DNA of 58,594 nucleotides, from contig JACUUH010000009.1 of the NCBI GenBank assembly GCA_014859375.1, forward strand, positions 1 through 58,594, given 5' to 3'. This DNA comes from Gammaproteobacteria bacterium. GTDB taxonomy: Bacteria > Pseudomonadota > Gammaproteobacteria > Nitrosococcales > Methylophagaceae. How positions within the stretch are numbered: the stretch's first letter is position 1; every line of letters begins with the position of its first letter. The translations under genes were made by a program, and so were the position numbers. Shown one piece after another: positions 44,269-54,107 of this stretch. The notes beneath the pieces are model-generated. The model was given only the letters and a program-made list of their open reading frames with translations. It was not told where the DNA came from and did no database searches.

Positions 44269-44943
44269 ATGGATTATCAGAAGTATAAAGCGATTGAAAC
44301 AGGTTTAGCAGATTTTTTTCATAGCTGTCACAGCAAGCACTATGATGCTAAATCACTATTGATTCGCCCTGGTGATCCAGCTGAAACCCTTTACTATTTG
44401 AGAGAGGGGTCTGTTTCGGTAACAATGGAAAATGACGAAGGTGAAGAATTAATTATCGCTTATCTTAATCAAGGTGACTTTATCGGTGAAATCGGTTTAT
44501 TTACGCCTGTAGGTGAACGCAAAGTAACTGTTCGAGCCAGAACGGACTGTCGAACCGAAGAAATAACCTATCAAAAATTAAAGTCACTTTCTGCGACGCA
44601 ACTGAAAGAGAGTTATCCGTTTTTATTGCAAAATATAGCAGAACAATTAGCAAAACGCTTACTCTCAACCACACGTAAAGCCAGTGATTTGGCTTTCATG
44701 GATGTCTCTGGTCGGGTTGAAGCCGCATTACAAGAACTGGCAATGCAACCTGATGCAATCAAACATCATAAAGGCAAAGAAATTAGAATTACACGCCAAG
44801 AGATTAGTCGTATGGTTGGCTGTTCGCGCGAGATGGCAGGAAGAGTGTTAAAAGAGTTACAAGATGAAGGTGTGGTCTGGGCACATGGTAAAACGATGAT
44901 CGTTTATGATGACGACCATCGTGACAGTAAACAGGCTAGCTAA
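44269..44943 (+). CDS. crp: cAMP receptor-type transcription regulator (Crp/Vfr family)
   Basis: A 224-residue regulator: cyclic-nucleotide domain (about 10-125), long dimer helix with TTRKASDLAF, and a helix-turn-helix with CSREMAGRVLK, identical in the base-contacting Arg-Glu-Arg positions to CRP. In the phosphate-binding loop the E. coli Arg82-Ser83 pair reads R84-K85, so a cAMP contact is altered. The start ATG 44269 (MDYQKY) is correct by alignment; in-frame codons upstream cross the OsmC-like gene. Stop TAA lies at the edge of a MITE. Confidence 0.92.
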   Translation: MDYQKYKAIETGLADFFHSCHSKHYDAKSLLIRPGDPAETLYYLREGSVSVTMENDEGEELIIAYLNQGDFIGEIGLFTPVGERKVTVRARTDCRTEEITYQKLKSLSATQLKESYPFLLQNIAEQLAKRLLSTTRKASDLAFMDVSGRVEAALQELAMQPDAIKHHKGKEIRITRQEISRMVGCSREMAGRVLKELQDEGVVWAHGKTMIVYDDDHRDSKQAS

Positions 44944-45171
44944 CCTCAGTTCTGGATAAGAATAGTCAGCTACCCTATAACGAACAATGACTTACCAACA
45001 AATAGCTGGTAAAACCACTAAAACACGTTTTAATGACATAAGCAGTGCCTTTGTTTTAGTGGATATCAAGGCAGATTTACGTAGCAATAGCCCAGCTATT
45101 ACAAGAAAATCTAACGCGGATAGCCGCTAAAATAAAGGTGCTGGATGGCTGTGCTTATCCAGAACTGAGGT
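44943..45171. mobile_element. MITE family A, copy 2 (229 bp)
   Basis: Perfect 18-base terminal inverted repeats (44943-44960 and 45154-45171). Nested inside are two more stems: 45001-45009 with 45092-45100, and 45015-45024 with 45053-45062, so the whole element can fold into one long hairpin. It is flanked by TAGCTA on both sides (44937-44942 and 45172-45177), a probable target duplication. The stop codons of the converging crp and trpC genes overlap its two ends. Confidence 0.9.
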
Positions 45172-45971
45172 TAGCTAAATAAAGACTTGAGTTGTGCACC
45201 AGGATCATCAGCACGCATAAACGCTTCACCAACAAGAAAGCCATTGACATGATGCTCGCGCATTAATGCGACATCAGCTGGAGTATGAATTCCACTCTCG
45301 GTTATGACAGTATGGTTTGGTGGTATGCGGCCTAGTAAATCCAACGTCGTATCTAGTGATGTTTCAAAGGTACTAAGATTACGGTTATTAATGCCAATTA
45401 GTGGTAAGTTCAACAATAATGCGCGTTCTAGTTCTTGTAAGTCATGCACTTCAACCAATACATCCATATCCAAACGTAGCGCTAGCTCGCTTAATTCGTG
45501 TAATTGTTCATCATTAAGTGCAGACACGATTAATAAGATACAGTCAGCTGCAATTGCTCTTGCTTCAAACACTTGATAAGGATCAATAATAAAATCCTTA
45601 CGTATTACGGGCAGTGAACAGGCTTCACGTGCTTCTTTCAAATAACGTTCATGACCTTGGAAAAAATCACTATCAGTTAAAACAGAAAGACACGCTGCAC
45701 CATTTTCTTCATAACTTTTGGCAATGTCTGCAGGTATAAAGTTTTCTCTCAATAAACCTTTACTAGGTGATGCTTTTTTTATTTCAGCAATCACAGCAGC
45801 TTGGCCTGCATTAATCTTAGCTTCGATGGCTGCTACAAAGCCACGTGGCGCATCAGCAATTTCTGCTAATTCTGTCATTTTTTGAAGTGAAATAGTGGCG
45901 CTTCGTTGTGCTATTTCTTGTGTTTTTCGGTCAAGAATCTTTTTCAAAATATCTGGAGTATTAGTTGTCAT
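45171..45971 (-). CDS. trpC: Indole-3-glycerol phosphate synthase
   Basis: Closes the indole ring in tryptophan synthesis. The 266-residue TIM-barrel enzyme shows [12 protein letters not shown] (about 60-71), [23 protein letters not shown] and [10 protein letters not shown], all catalytic or phosphate-binding segments. Monofunctional, without the TrpF domain seen in E. coli. Last gene of the trpG-trpD-trpC unit, 16 bases after trpD. Its stop codon is at the edge of the MITE. Confidence 0.97.
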   Translation of the reverse strand: MTTNTPDILKKILDRKTQEIAQRSATISLQKMTELAEIADAPRGFVAAIEAKINAGQAAVIAEIKKASPSKGLLRENFIPADIAKSYEENGAACLSVLTDSDFFQGHERYLKEAREACSLPVIRKDFIIDPYQVFEARAIAADCILLIVSALNDEQLHELSELALRLDMDVLVEVHDLQELERALLLNLPLIGINNRNLSTFETSLDTTLDLLGRIPPNHTVITESGIHTPADVALMREHHVNGFLVGEAFMRADDPGAQLKSLFS

Positions 45972-45987
45972 AATTTATTCTTTACTA

Positions 45988-47001
45988 TTACGAATTAGTG
46001 CATGCAATTAAATCATGCAACTTCTGTTTGGCTTTTCCACTATCTATCATTGATTGAGCAATTTTAGCGCCTTCGATAAGTGATTGTGCAAGATCAGCAG
46101 CATAAATCGCAGCACCTGCATTCAACACAACAATATCTCGAGCAGGGCCACGTTGCCCATCAAAAACCGCTTCAATCATAGCTAAGCTTTGTTGGGCATT
46201 GTCAACGGCAAGAAGGGCAATATCATTGCGTTCAATTCCAAAATCTTCAGGGCTGATCTGATAGCAGTTGACCTCGCCATTTTTTAGTTCAGCCACATAG
46301 GTTTTACTTGCAATGCTAATTTCATCAAGACCATCTTCAGCATGGACAACTAACACATGGTCACTACCCAGCTCTTTTAATACATGAGCCATAGGCTCAA
46401 CCCATTTCCTATCAAACACACCGAGCACTTGGTGGCGTGCTTTAGCTGGGTTAGTTAATGGTCCGAGTAGGTTGAAAATTGTACGCACTGCCATTTCTCG
46501 GCGAGGGCCAATGGCATGTTTCATCGCACCATGGTGTTTCTGGGCGAACATAAAACCCACACCAATTGTTTCAACACAGTGTTTGACTTGCTCTGGGGCG
46601 ATATCCAGATTAACACCAGCAGCTTCTAATACATCAGCACTACCTGAACTACTGCTAAATGAACGGTTACCATGTTTGGCAACTTTAGCGCCAGCAGCGG
46701 CAACGACAAAAGCACTTGCTGTAGAGACATTAAATGTACTGGCGCCATCGCCACCAGTGCCACAGGTATCAACGATATGATCGCCAGTGATAGTGACAGG
46801 TGTTGCTAATTCGCGCATGACACGGGCAGCGGCAGCAATTTCGGTGACTGTTTCACCTTTCATTTGCAGGCCAACAAGAAATCCACCGATCTGGGCCGGT
46901 GTTGCTTGACCAGTCATGATCTGTTGCATAACTGTCACCATATCCTGGCTACTAAGATCGTGACCATCAATAACTGTTTTAATAGCTGTTTGTAAATCCA
47001 T
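45988..47001 (-). CDS. trpD: Anthranilate phosphoribosyltransferase
   Basis: Transfers the phosphoribosyl group of PRPP to anthranilate. The 337-residue product has the diagnostic [17 protein letters not shown] (PRPP-binding) and [19 protein letters not shown]. Monofunctional, separate from the TrpG glutaminase. It lies 11 bases after trpG and 16 before trpC. Cytosolic dimer in relatives. Confidence 0.97.
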   Translation of the reverse strand: MDLQTAIKTVIDGHDLSSQDMVTVMQQIMTGQATPAQIGGFLVGLQMKGETVTEIAAAARVMRELATPVTITGDHIVDTCGTGGDGASTFNVSTASAFVVAAAGAKVAKHGNRSFSSSSGSADVLEAAGVNLDIAPEQVKHCVETIGVGFMFAQKHHGAMKHAIGPRREMAVRTIFNLLGPLTNPAKARHQVLGVFDRKWVEPMAHVLKELGSDHVLVVHAEDGLDEISIASKTYVAELKNGEVNCYQISPEDFGIERNDIALLAVDNAQQSLAMIEAVFDGQRGPARDIVVLNAGAAIYAADLAQSLIEGAKIAQSMIDSGKAKQKLHDLIACTNS

Positions 47002-47012
47002 GTATATCTCGT

Positions 47013-47591
47013 TTATCGTTCCAGAAAATTCTTTAAGAGTTGATGACCGTAGTCAGTTAATATTGATTCTGGGTGAAATTGAACACCTTCAATAGCAAGT
47101 GTTTTATGTTGAACACCCATAATTTCATCGAGCGAACCATCGTCATTTTGAGTCCATGCAGTGATGTCAAAACAGTCTGGAATGGTGTCTTTATTAATAA
47201 CCAATGAATGATAACGAGTCGCATTAAAAGGGTTTGGTAATCCTTTGAAAACGCTAGTATTGTTATGGTGAACAGGTGACACTTTACCATGCATAATCTG
47301 ACGTGCATGAATGATTTCCCCACCAAAGGCCTGACCAATGGATTGATGACCTAAACATACGCCTAATATTGGTTTTTTACCTGCGAAATGTCTGATCACG
47401 TCTAATGAAATACCTGCTTCATTAGGTGTGCAAGGACCCGGAGAAATAACAATGTGATCAGGATTCAATGCTTCAATTTCGGCAAGTGTAATTTTGTCAT
47501 TACGGTGCACTTGAACATCAGCACCTAGCTCACCGAAATACTGCACCAAGTTGTAGGTGAACGAATCATAATTATCGATCATTAAAAGCAT
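47013..47591 (-). CDS. trpG: Anthranilate/aminodeoxychorismate synthase glutaminase component
   Basis: Class I glutamine amidotransferase of 192 residues with the catalytic Cys in [11 protein letters not shown] (about residue 79) and the His-Glu pair in HPESILT near 170. It supplies ammonia to TrpE, and in many Gammaproteobacteria the same subunit also serves PabB for folate. Position between trpE and trpD supports trpG. A 153-base gap with two hairpins separates it from trpE. Confidence 0.95.
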   Translation of the reverse strand: MLLMIDNYDSFTYNLVQYFGELGADVQVHRNDKITLAEIEALNPDHIVISPGPCTPNEAGISLDVIRHFAGKKPILGVCLGHQSIGQAFGGEIIHARQIMHGKVSPVHHNNTSVFKGLPNPFNATRYHSLVINKDTIPDCFDITAWTQNDDGSLDEIMGVQHKTLAIEGVQFHPESILTDYGHQLLKNFLER

Positions 47592-47661
47592 TGATAGACT
47601 TCCAACAAAAATTCAAGAAGCCGATTTTACCAGAGATTAGGTATTAGAGGCGTTTGACCTG

Positions 47662-47694
47662 CCAATAAAATTAACAATAAAGCGATTTTATTGG
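47662..47694 (-). terminator. Hairpin before trpG
   Basis: CCAATAAAAT (47662-47671) pairs perfectly with ATTTTATTGG (47685-47694) across a 13-base loop, in the trpE-trpG gap. AT-rich and without a clear U-tract, so it may be an RNA-processing or attenuation element rather than a strong terminator. It contains no run of Trp codons. Confidence 0.4.
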
Positions 47695-47712
47695 GTATGA
47701 ATTTCAATGCAC

Positions 47713-47746
47713 AATTCAGCCGTAAACTCGAGTTTATCGTTGAATT
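47713..47746 (-). terminator. Hairpin at the end of trpE
   Basis: Palindrome TAAACTCGAGTTTA (47723-47736) lies inside outer arms AATTCA (47713-47718) and TGAATT (47741-47746). The hairpin includes the first bases of the trpE stop codon and could partly terminate trpE transcripts, separating rpe-gph-trpE from trpGDC expression. Confidence 0.5.
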
Positions 47747-49235
47747 ACTTATGTTTTGATGTTTCCAGACCCGCTTCTGCCATTGCCACTGCACGAAAAA
47801 CGGCACGGGCTTTGTTCATTGTTTCTTGCCATTCCATTTCTGGAACAGAGTCATACACAATGCCTGCACCAGCTTGAATATGCAGTGTATGGTCTTTGAT
47901 CACTGCTGTGCGAATTGCAATAGCGGTGTCCATATTGCCAGACCATGATAAATAACCGACAGCACCGGCATAAACGCCACGTTTGACAGGTTCTAGTTCA
48001 TCAATTATTTCCATGGCACGGACTTTGGCAGCACCACTGACAGTTCCTGCGGGGAATGTGGCGCGCAGTGCATCAATGCAGGTCATATCGGGTACGATAT
48101 CACCAGTTACGTTAGACACAATATGCATAACATGAGAATAACGTTCAACAATCATCTTATCAGTCAATTTGACTGAACCGATTTGACTGACGCGGCCAGC
48201 ATCATTACGTCCCAGATCAATTAACATTAAGTGTTCTGCCAATTCCTTTGGATCATTCAGCAAATCTTGCTCAAGTGCGACATCCTCTTCAGGTGTTTTA
48301 CCACGAGGACGGGTTCCAGCAATAGGACGCACGGTGATAATGTTGTTTTCCATGCGCACCAAAATTTCAGGCGATGAGCCGACAATGTGGAAATCATCTA
48401 AATTGAGATAATACATATACGGAGAAGGATTTAAGGTGCGTAAAGCGCGATATAAATCAATTGCTTGTGCCGAAAAAGGAATGGACAAACGTTGAGATAA
48501 CACGACTTGCATGATGTCACCATCAGTAATGTATTGTTTGGCTTTTTCTACAGCTTTAATGAAACCATCATGGGTAAACCCGGATTTAAAATCGTGTTCA
48601 TCAACTGTTTTGCCGATCGTTGATGATGTGTATTTTGGCGTAGTAGATCGAAGGCGAGTCGTTAATAAATCGAGACTGGATTGTGCATTATTAAAAGCAT
48701 TGTCCTGGGCTGGATCAGCATGAACAATGATATACAAACGACCACTTAAATTATCAAAGACGATTAGGTCATTTGACACCATCAGTAAAATATCGGGGCA
48801 GCCTAGTGGATCTGGGCTTGGACAATCACCTAAACGAGGCTCGATATAACGCACCGTATCGTAACCAAAATAACCAACCAGGCCGCCATTAAAGCGTGGT
48901 AATTCATCTAAATCTGGCACCTTATAACGTTGTTTAAAGGTTTCAATCCACGTCAACGGGTCGTCAACCCTTGTTTGTTCGATAAGCTCACCGTGATGTT
49001 TGACTTCGACATCATGGCCAGTAATACGAACAATGGTTTCACTTGGCAAACCAATAATCGAATACCGTCCCCATTTTTCACCACCGTAAACCGATTCAAA
49101 TAAATATGAATAGGCTACATCGGCTAATTTTAGGTAGGTACTTAACGGAGTATCCAGATCGGCAAGCACTTCGCGTGCAATTGGAATACGGTTATAACCT
49201 TGTTGAGCTAATTTATCGAATTGTGCTTGGTTCAT
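47745..49235 (-). CDS. trpE: Anthranilate synthase component I
   Basis: Converts chorismate to anthranilate with ammonia from TrpG. The 496-residue product has the feedback-inhibition region near [23 protein letters not shown] (N-terminal third) and the chorismate-binding core with [25 protein letters not shown] and GRNDAGRVS, then [18 protein letters not shown]. It follows gph by 11 bases, the rpe-gph-trpE order typical of Pseudomonas and relatives. No leader peptide with Trp codons was found. Confidence 0.97.
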   Translation of the reverse strand: MNQAQFDKLAQQGYNRIPIAREVLADLDTPLSTYLKLADVAYSYLFESVYGGEKWGRYSIIGLPSETIVRITGHDVEVKHHGELIEQTRVDDPLTWIETFKQRYKVPDLDELPRFNGGLVGYFGYDTVRYIEPRLGDCPSPDPLGCPDILLMVSNDLIVFDNLSGRLYIIVHADPAQDNAFNNAQSSLDLLTTRLRSTTPKYTSSTIGKTVDEHDFKSGFTHDGFIKAVEKAKQYITDGDIMQVVLSQRLSIPFSAQAIDLYRALRTLNPSPYMYYLNLDDFHIVGSSPEILVRMENNIITVRPIAGTRPRGKTPEEDVALEQDLLNDPKELAEHLMLIDLGRNDAGRVSQIGSVKLTDKMIVERYSHVMHIVSNVTGDIVPDMTCIDALRATFPAGTVSGAAKVRAMEIIDELEPVKRGVYAGAVGYLSWSGNMDTAIAIRTAVIKDHTLHIQAGAGIVYDSVPEMEWQETMNKARAVFRAVAMAEAGLETSKHK

Positions 49236-49246
49236 GAATGTAAGTT

Positions 49247-49915
49247 CTAAAATAGGCTGTTCAACTCAGCAAATGAATCGATGACGGCATCGGGGTTTGC
49301 AGTACGAATATCAGCGCCATGGTTATAACCATAGCTCATACAGACAATGTTAAATCCAGCCGCTCGCGATGCTTTAACATCACTAATCGAGTCACCAATC
49401 ATCATGGCATTTTCTGGTGCAATATTAAAAAATTTTGCGCCATGAAGTAGTGGTGCAGGATCTGGTTTTTTGAGTGGCAAGGTGTCACCACAAATGACAA
49501 TTTCAAAAAAATCATAAATCCCTAAGTCTTTCAAAATAGGTAGTGTGAATTGCTCATCTTTATTAGTAACGCAGCCTATACGTATGCCTTGCTCCTTCAA
49601 CCACTGCAAACCTTGAGCAACATGAGGGTAGAGTTGACTACGTTTACTTGAATTGTCTGCATAAAGTGCCATAAAAATAGGGGTGGCTTTGGCAAATAAG
49701 GCATCGCTTGGCGAACCGTCTAATTGGTCAATCAGTGCTCTTTCGATCAGTCTTGGTACACCATTACCAACCCAATTTCGCACTTTTGCTTCGCCTCTGA
49801 CAGGCAGTTCGAGTGCTTTCATGGTTTCGTCAACACACCAAGCGAGATCAGGCACGCTATCAACTAGCGTGCCATCAAGATCGATCAATACCATTTCTGG
49901 TTTTTTGAGTGTCAT
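49247..49915 (-). CDS. gph: Phosphoglycolate phosphatase
   Basis: A 222-residue HAD hydrolase with motif [15 protein letters not shown], motif II TNKDE, motif [11 protein letters not shown] and motif [18 protein letters not shown]. Hydrolyses 2-phosphoglycolate produced by DNA repair. The position between rpe and trpE gives the specific name; motifs alone indicate only the HAD family. Five bases separate it from rpe. Confidence 0.95.
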   Translation of the reverse strand: MTLKKPEMVLIDLDGTLVDSVPDLAWCVDETMKALELPVRGEAKVRNWVGNGVPRLIERALIDQLDGSPSDALFAKATPIFMALYADNSSKRSQLYPHVAQGLQWLKEQGIRIGCVTNKDEQFTLPILKDLGIYDFFEIVICGDTLPLKKPDPAPLLHGAKFFNIAPENAMMIGDSISDVKASRAAGFNIVCMSYGYNHGADIRTANPDAVIDSFAELNSLF

Positions 49916-49920
49916 TGAGT

Positions 49921-50613
49921 TTAGATTTTTGCTTGGGCTAATTCAGCACGTAATGCAGCAATCACGGTTTCATATTGATGAGGATCACTAGCATTAGCCG
50001 CACCAAATACAGCTGAACCGGCAACAAATGTACGCGCACCTGCTTCGGCAATTTCACGGATATTTTTAACGTTAACACCGCCATCAATTTCTAGATCAAT
50101 GTCATAGCCGCTTTCATCAATCATTTTACGTGCTTCGCGTAATTTATCTAATGTGTGAGCAATGAAAGATTGCCCCCCAAAACCAGGGTTAACAGACATT
50201 AATAAAATGCGGTCAACTTTATCTAAGACATGTTGCGCTAAAGAAAGTGGTGTTGCGGGATTGAATACCAAACCTGTTTTGCAGCCTTCGTTTTTGATCA
50301 ATTGCAGACTACGGTCGATATGTTCAGACGCTTCAGGGTGGAAGGTAATGAATGTTGCGCCAGCCTTGGCAAAATCAGGGATAATGCGATCGACTGGTTT
50401 GACCATTAGATGGACATCGATTTCATGGCTTACACCATGTTTGCGTAAAGCTTCACAGACCAATGGACCAATGGTTAGGTTAGGAACATAGTGATTGTCC
50501 ATAACATCAAAGTGAACAATGTCGGCGCCAGAAGCTAACACGTTGTCAACTTCTTCGCCCAAACGGGCAAAGTCTGCAGAAAGGATTGAGGGTGCGATTT
50601 TAAAATCAGCCAT
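49921..50613 (-). CDS. rpe: Ribulose-phosphate 3-epimerase
   Basis: Interconverts ribulose 5-phosphate and xylulose 5-phosphate. The 230-residue TIM-barrel enzyme has [27 protein letters not shown] (metal and catalytic Asp/His), [10 protein letters not shown] and EIDGGVN. First gene of the rpe-gph-trpE unit; the promoter should lie in the 152-base region shared with the divergent hydrolase gene. Confidence 0.97.
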   Translation of the reverse strand: MADFKIAPSILSADFARLGEEVDNVLASGADIVHFDVMDNHYVPNLTIGPLVCEALRKHGVSHEIDVHLMVKPVDRIIPDFAKAGATFITFHPEASEHIDRSLQLIKNEGCKTGLVFNPATPLSLAQHVLDKVDRILLMSVNPGFGGQSFIAHTLDKLREARKMIDESGYDIDLEIDGGVNVKNIREIAEAGARTFVAGSAVFGAANASDPHQYETVIAALRAELAQAKI

Positions 50614-50765
50614 AGTATTTACTCTCTTGGTTGTTAATTGTAGATAGTTCTGGGTAAAACACTGTACTTTACCGCATGTGATGTCTTTTTTCAGCTTTTG
50701 TAAATAATGATAGCTGATTATACTGGAGCTTATTTTATAAAAGCACGGTTATTAAGGAACTGCTT

Positions 50766-51683
50766 GTGATCGAATTTAGACGCATTTTATGTTGCGTGTT
50801 GTTATTGATTAGTCATTCGCACACGCTTCTGGCAGAAGAGTCTACAGCCGTTACCGAGGCTATAAACTCAGGTGAGGGTGATCCTGCAATGGTGCAGTCG
50901 CAAGGAAATATTGACGGGTTTCAAACGTTATCAGTAGCCGATCAAACTATCGCTGCGACATTTATAGACGATCAATTAGGCGAAAATTATGGTGCAGTGA
51001 TTTTATTGCATGATGTTGGACAGGGTATTGATAGTACCGGTGTTATTTCAACACTACGTCATCAGCTTCCGCAATCAGGTTGGGCAACGCTAACATTGGA
51101 ACTACATTATCCGTATGAGCCTACTATTTTGTTATCACCGACACTGGCAATAGATATAGCACCAGAAGCGGGTACAGAATCCACCGAAACACCAACAACG
51201 GAACCTCTATCAACCGATCCTCAATTAGAACAGCAATCTGAAGATAAGAATATAAAACTCCCGGTAATTTCCAATCAGCAACGTGTTGAAGCTGCATTAG
51301 CTTTGTTAACTGCAAAAAATATTGGTCGCATTGTTTTGCTGGGGCATGGTCAAGGTGGGGTGATGGCCGTTACACTTCTCGATGTCATTACTACCCCGAT
51401 GATGGGTTTGATTCTGGTCGCAACACCAGAGCTTGGAGCAGATAAACCATTTGAAACAATGCAGCAACCGATACTTGATGTCTATGGCGAACGTGATGAA
51501 ATTAGCATTGTTAACTCGGTCCAACATCGAAAACTACTGATGAAACGCAAGGGCAATAACAATTTTTCTGAACGTCGCGTAGTGGCTGCAGATCATAATT
51601 TCACTGGTGTCGAATCAGTATTGATGACTACGATCCGAGGATGGCTACGAACTCAATTTGTAAATGAGAAAAGCACACAATAA
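50766..51683 (+). CDS. DUF3530 family alpha/beta-hydrolase-like exported protein
   Basis: A 305-residue protein with a signal peptide (about 1-23, ending LLAEES). It has the alpha/beta-hydrolase elements AVILLHDVGQG and VLLGHGQGG, where the nucleophile position is Gln rather than Ser, as in DUF3530 proteins; VDVYGERDE and DHNF near the end match the acid and His regions. Residues 130-160 form a Thr/Glu/Pro-rich low-complexity insert. Start GTG 50766 after AAGGA. Function unknown; hydrolase activity is doubtful without the Ser. Confidence 0.8.
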   Translation: MIEFRRILCCVLLLISHSHTLLAEESTAVTEAINSGEGDPAMVQSQGNIDGFQTLSVADQTIAATFIDDQLGENYGAVILLHDVGQGIDSTGVISTLRHQLPQSGWATLTLELHYPYEPTILLSPTLAIDIAPEAGTESTETPTTEPLSTDPQLEQQSEDKNIKLPVISNQQRVEAALALLTAKNIGRIVLLGHGQGGVMAVTLLDVITTPMMGLILVATPELGADKPFETMQQPILDVYGERDEISIVNSVQHRKLLMKRKGNNNFSERRVVAADHNFTGVESVLMTTIRGWLRTQFVNEKSTQ

Positions 51684-52489
51684 TGCGTTTATATTACGAA
51701 GGTGTAGTTGTACATCAGTCACAGTCTGATGATGGTGTGATAGAGGTCGTTGATTTGGGCGATACACGATCTTTGCATTTTGGTACATTTCCACGCCAAA
51801 GTAGCATGTCATTAAGCGCGCCTCACGCACTGCAATTGTCATATACCGAAGCAATGATGGCGGCACTGATCATCAATCCAAACCCACAACGAATTTTGAT
51901 TGTTGGTTTGGGAGGGGGATCGTTAGTCAAGTTTTTATTACACCATTACCCACATTGCCAGATTGATGTGGTCGAATATCGACATGATGTCGTGAATGTA
52001 GCTCATACCTATTTCAAGGTGCCAAAAGATGAACCAAGGCTAAATATCCATATTGGAGATGGCTATTTATTTGTGCAACAACGCTATTTTAATAGTTCTG
52101 AGCTGTACGACATGATGTTAATTGATGCCTATGATCATGTCGGTATGGCGGCAAGTGTCGGGGTTCAGGCTTTTTTTGATGCCTGTGCTGGTTTGTTAGA
52201 TGGGCACGGTGTGATGAGTATTAATCTTTGGGGCAGCGATCGACCTTATTTTAATCAGACGATGACACGTATTAATCAAAGTTTTGAAGGGCGAACCATG
52301 ATTTTGCCTGTTGAAAATAAAGGTAATGTTATTTGTCTGGCAATGATGCAGACCGTTACCAGCGCCAAGTTAAAGAAATTGAGACAGCATATCGAACAGG
52401 TAGATATGACATTAAATATCAATTTATCAAAGTCATTACATGAATTGATTCGCAATAACCGTTCTTTGATTAGCAGGTTGTTTTCCTGA
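51683..52489 (+). CDS. Spermidine synthase-like methyltransferase-fold protein
   Basis: A 268-residue Rossmann-fold protein related to spermidine synthases: ILIVGLGGGSLVKFLLHHYP (near 73-92) binds the nucleotide substrate, VEYRHDVV contributes the acidic ribose contact, and DMMLIDAYDHVG contains the active-site Asp region. The N-terminal gate residues of true SpeE (GERDE-type) are not evident, so a paralogue with another substrate is likely. Overlaps both neighbours by one base. Confidence 0.8.
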   Translation: MRLYYEGVVVHQSQSDDGVIEVVDLGDTRSLHFGTFPRQSSMSLSAPHALQLSYTEAMMAALIINPNPQRILIVGLGGGSLVKFLLHHYPHCQIDVVEYRHDVVNVAHTYFKVPKDEPRLNIHIGDGYLFVQQRYFNSSELYDMMLIDAYDHVGMAASVGVQAFFDACAGLLDGHGVMSINLWGSDRPYFNQTMTRINQSFEGRTMILPVENKGNVICLAMMQTVTSAKLKKLRQHIEQVDMTLNINLSKSLHELIRNNRSLISRLFS

Positions 52490-53667
52490 TGATGTATACA
52501 CCACTGTTAATACTAGGCTTGTTATTAGTTAGTGGTTTATTATTTGGCTTAGTAGCATCACGGCTAAAAGTGCCTCGTATTGCCGCTTATGCCTTGGCAG
52601 GGCTAGTCTGGTCTCAAGATCTGTTAGGCGGTTATTTTGGATTTGACATTGCAAGTTGGTCACCTTTACTAACTAATCTGGCATTAGCCATTATTGCTTA
52701 TACTATTGGTGGTTCCATTACATTTGACCAGCTACGGCGTCTTGGTAAAACCATTACTTTTTGTACCTTAGGTGAATCGTTTGGTGCAGTGATAGTAGTC
52801 TCTGTTGCCATTGCCTTGTATCAACCTGACATTAATGGTCCTATCTGGATATTGGCACTTATTCTTGGCGGCTTGGCAGCGACCACCGATCCTGCTATGA
52901 CAGTTGCTGTTATTCATCAATATCGTGCTAAAGGACCGGTCACAAGTACATTAATGGGCGTGGTTGCATTGGATGATGTCTTAGGCATTATTCTATTTTC
53001 AGTGATATTAGTTGTTGTCACAGGTGCTAGCGTAACTGATGCTATAGTTGGTTCGGGTATAGAAATAATTGGTGCGGTAGGGATGGGCATAGTTATTGGT
53101 GGGTTATTGGCTTATTTGGGACATAGAGTGCGTAATAAACGTTTCTTTTTGCCTATGGTATTAAGTGCATTGATGCTAAGCCAGGGGCTGGCAGAAGTAG
53201 CTCATGTCTCGCCTTTGTTAACGGCAATGTTTATTGGCTTTAGTGCCCGTGCTGTTTACCAATCGGGGGGTGATAGATTATTTGCCCCAGTCGAGTTTTT
53301 AGAAGAACTGGTATTCATTATCTTTTTTACTCTGGCGGGTGCTTATTTCAGTTTATCAGTATTACAACAGGGCTTGGACTTAGTACTTATTTATGTCTTT
53401 GCAAGTGTAGCAGGAAAGATGCTGGGTATACGTCTAATGTCACGGCTAGCTGGGGCACCAAAGGTTGTAAGCCAATATTTAGGGTTTTGTGTAGTCCCGC
53501 AAGCTGGCATTGCCATTGGTCTGGCTTTATCACTAATGCAAACATTAGCTTATAAGGATATGGGCTTATTAGTGGTTAATACAATTTTAGCAAGCACATT
53601 GATTTATGAATTTATTGGTCCTTTTACAACCCGATTTGCACTTGTTAAAGCTGGAGAGGTTCGGTAA
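52489..53667 (+). CDS. Cation:proton antiporter (CPA2 family)
   Basis: A 392-residue inner-membrane protein with about twelve hydrophobic segments and the antiporter core ATTDPAMTVAV and VVALDDVLGIILF (the paired Asp that binds the ion). Relatives exchange Na+ or K+ for H+. It lacks the C-terminal RCK domain of KefB/C. The following CBS-domain gene, overlapping by one base, may provide nucleotide-dependent control in place of an RCK domain. Confidence 0.9.
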   Translation: MMYTPLLILGLLLVSGLLFGLVASRLKVPRIAAYALAGLVWSQDLLGGYFGFDIASWSPLLTNLALAIIAYTIGGSITFDQLRRLGKTITFCTLGESFGAVIVVSVAIALYQPDINGPIWILALILGGLAATTDPAMTVAVIHQYRAKGPVTSTLMGVVALDDVLGIILFSVILVVVTGASVTDAIVGSGIEIIGAVGMGIVIGGLLAYLGHRVRNKRFFLPMVLSALMLSQGLAEVAHVSPLLTAMFIGFSARAVYQSGGDRLFAPVEFLEELVFIIFFTLAGAYFSLSVLQQGLDLVLIYVFASVAGKMLGIRLMSRLAGAPKVVSQYLGFCVVPQAGIAIGLALSLMQTLAYKDMGLLVVNTILASTLIYEFIGPFTTRFALVKAGEVR

Positions 53668-54107
53668 TGAGTAATGCTAATTTTCTTGGTAAAACGCTAG
53701 ACGATTGGCTTGAACAGCATCAAGCACAGCCGGTAATTGTTGATGAAACGGCCAGTATTTGTGAGCTAGCCAATGAGTTATTGGCAATGGGCAAACGCGA
53801 TGCCTATGTTGTAAACAATACACATCGTGTTATCGGTCATATCAGTTATGCAAAAGTAGCAAATCAGCTTTTATCAGAACATCGTTCTACCCACACACAT
53901 AGACAATTATTTGCTAGAGTGATTGAGCCGACGGCAAAGGAATTGATGGATCCACATTTTACAAGTGCTTATAAAGATGAATTGTTATGTGATGTGATAC
54001 ATCGTCAATTAGATCATGGTTTAGACGATTTGATTGTACTAGATCGTGATAGCCATAAAGCACTAGGCGTGATTCAGATGAGTGATATATTAGCGGAAAG
54101 CATATGA
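53667..54107 (+). CDS. CBS-domain protein
   Basis: A 146-residue protein with two CBS motifs (residues about 20-70, ending DAYVVNNTHRVIGHISY, and about 90-145, ending LIVLDRDSHKALGVIQMSDIL). CBS pairs bind adenine nucleotides and often regulate transporters. One-base overlap with the antiporter gene suggests the two proteins act together. Overlaps the L,D-transpeptidase gene by four bases. Confidence 0.85.
   Translation: MSNANFLGKTLDDWLEQHQAQPVIVDETASICELANELLAMGKRDAYVVNNTHRVIGHISYAKVANQLLSEHRSTHTHRQLFARVIEPTAKELMDPHFTSAYKDELLCDVIHRQLDHGLDDLIVLDRDSHKALGVIQMSDILAESI

Noticed and set aside
49236..50765. Trp leader peptide/attenuator or TrpR operator
   Set aside because: No short frame with Trp repeats and no operator-like palindrome was found before trpE, gph or rpe; the hairpins at 47662 and 47713 lack Trp codons.
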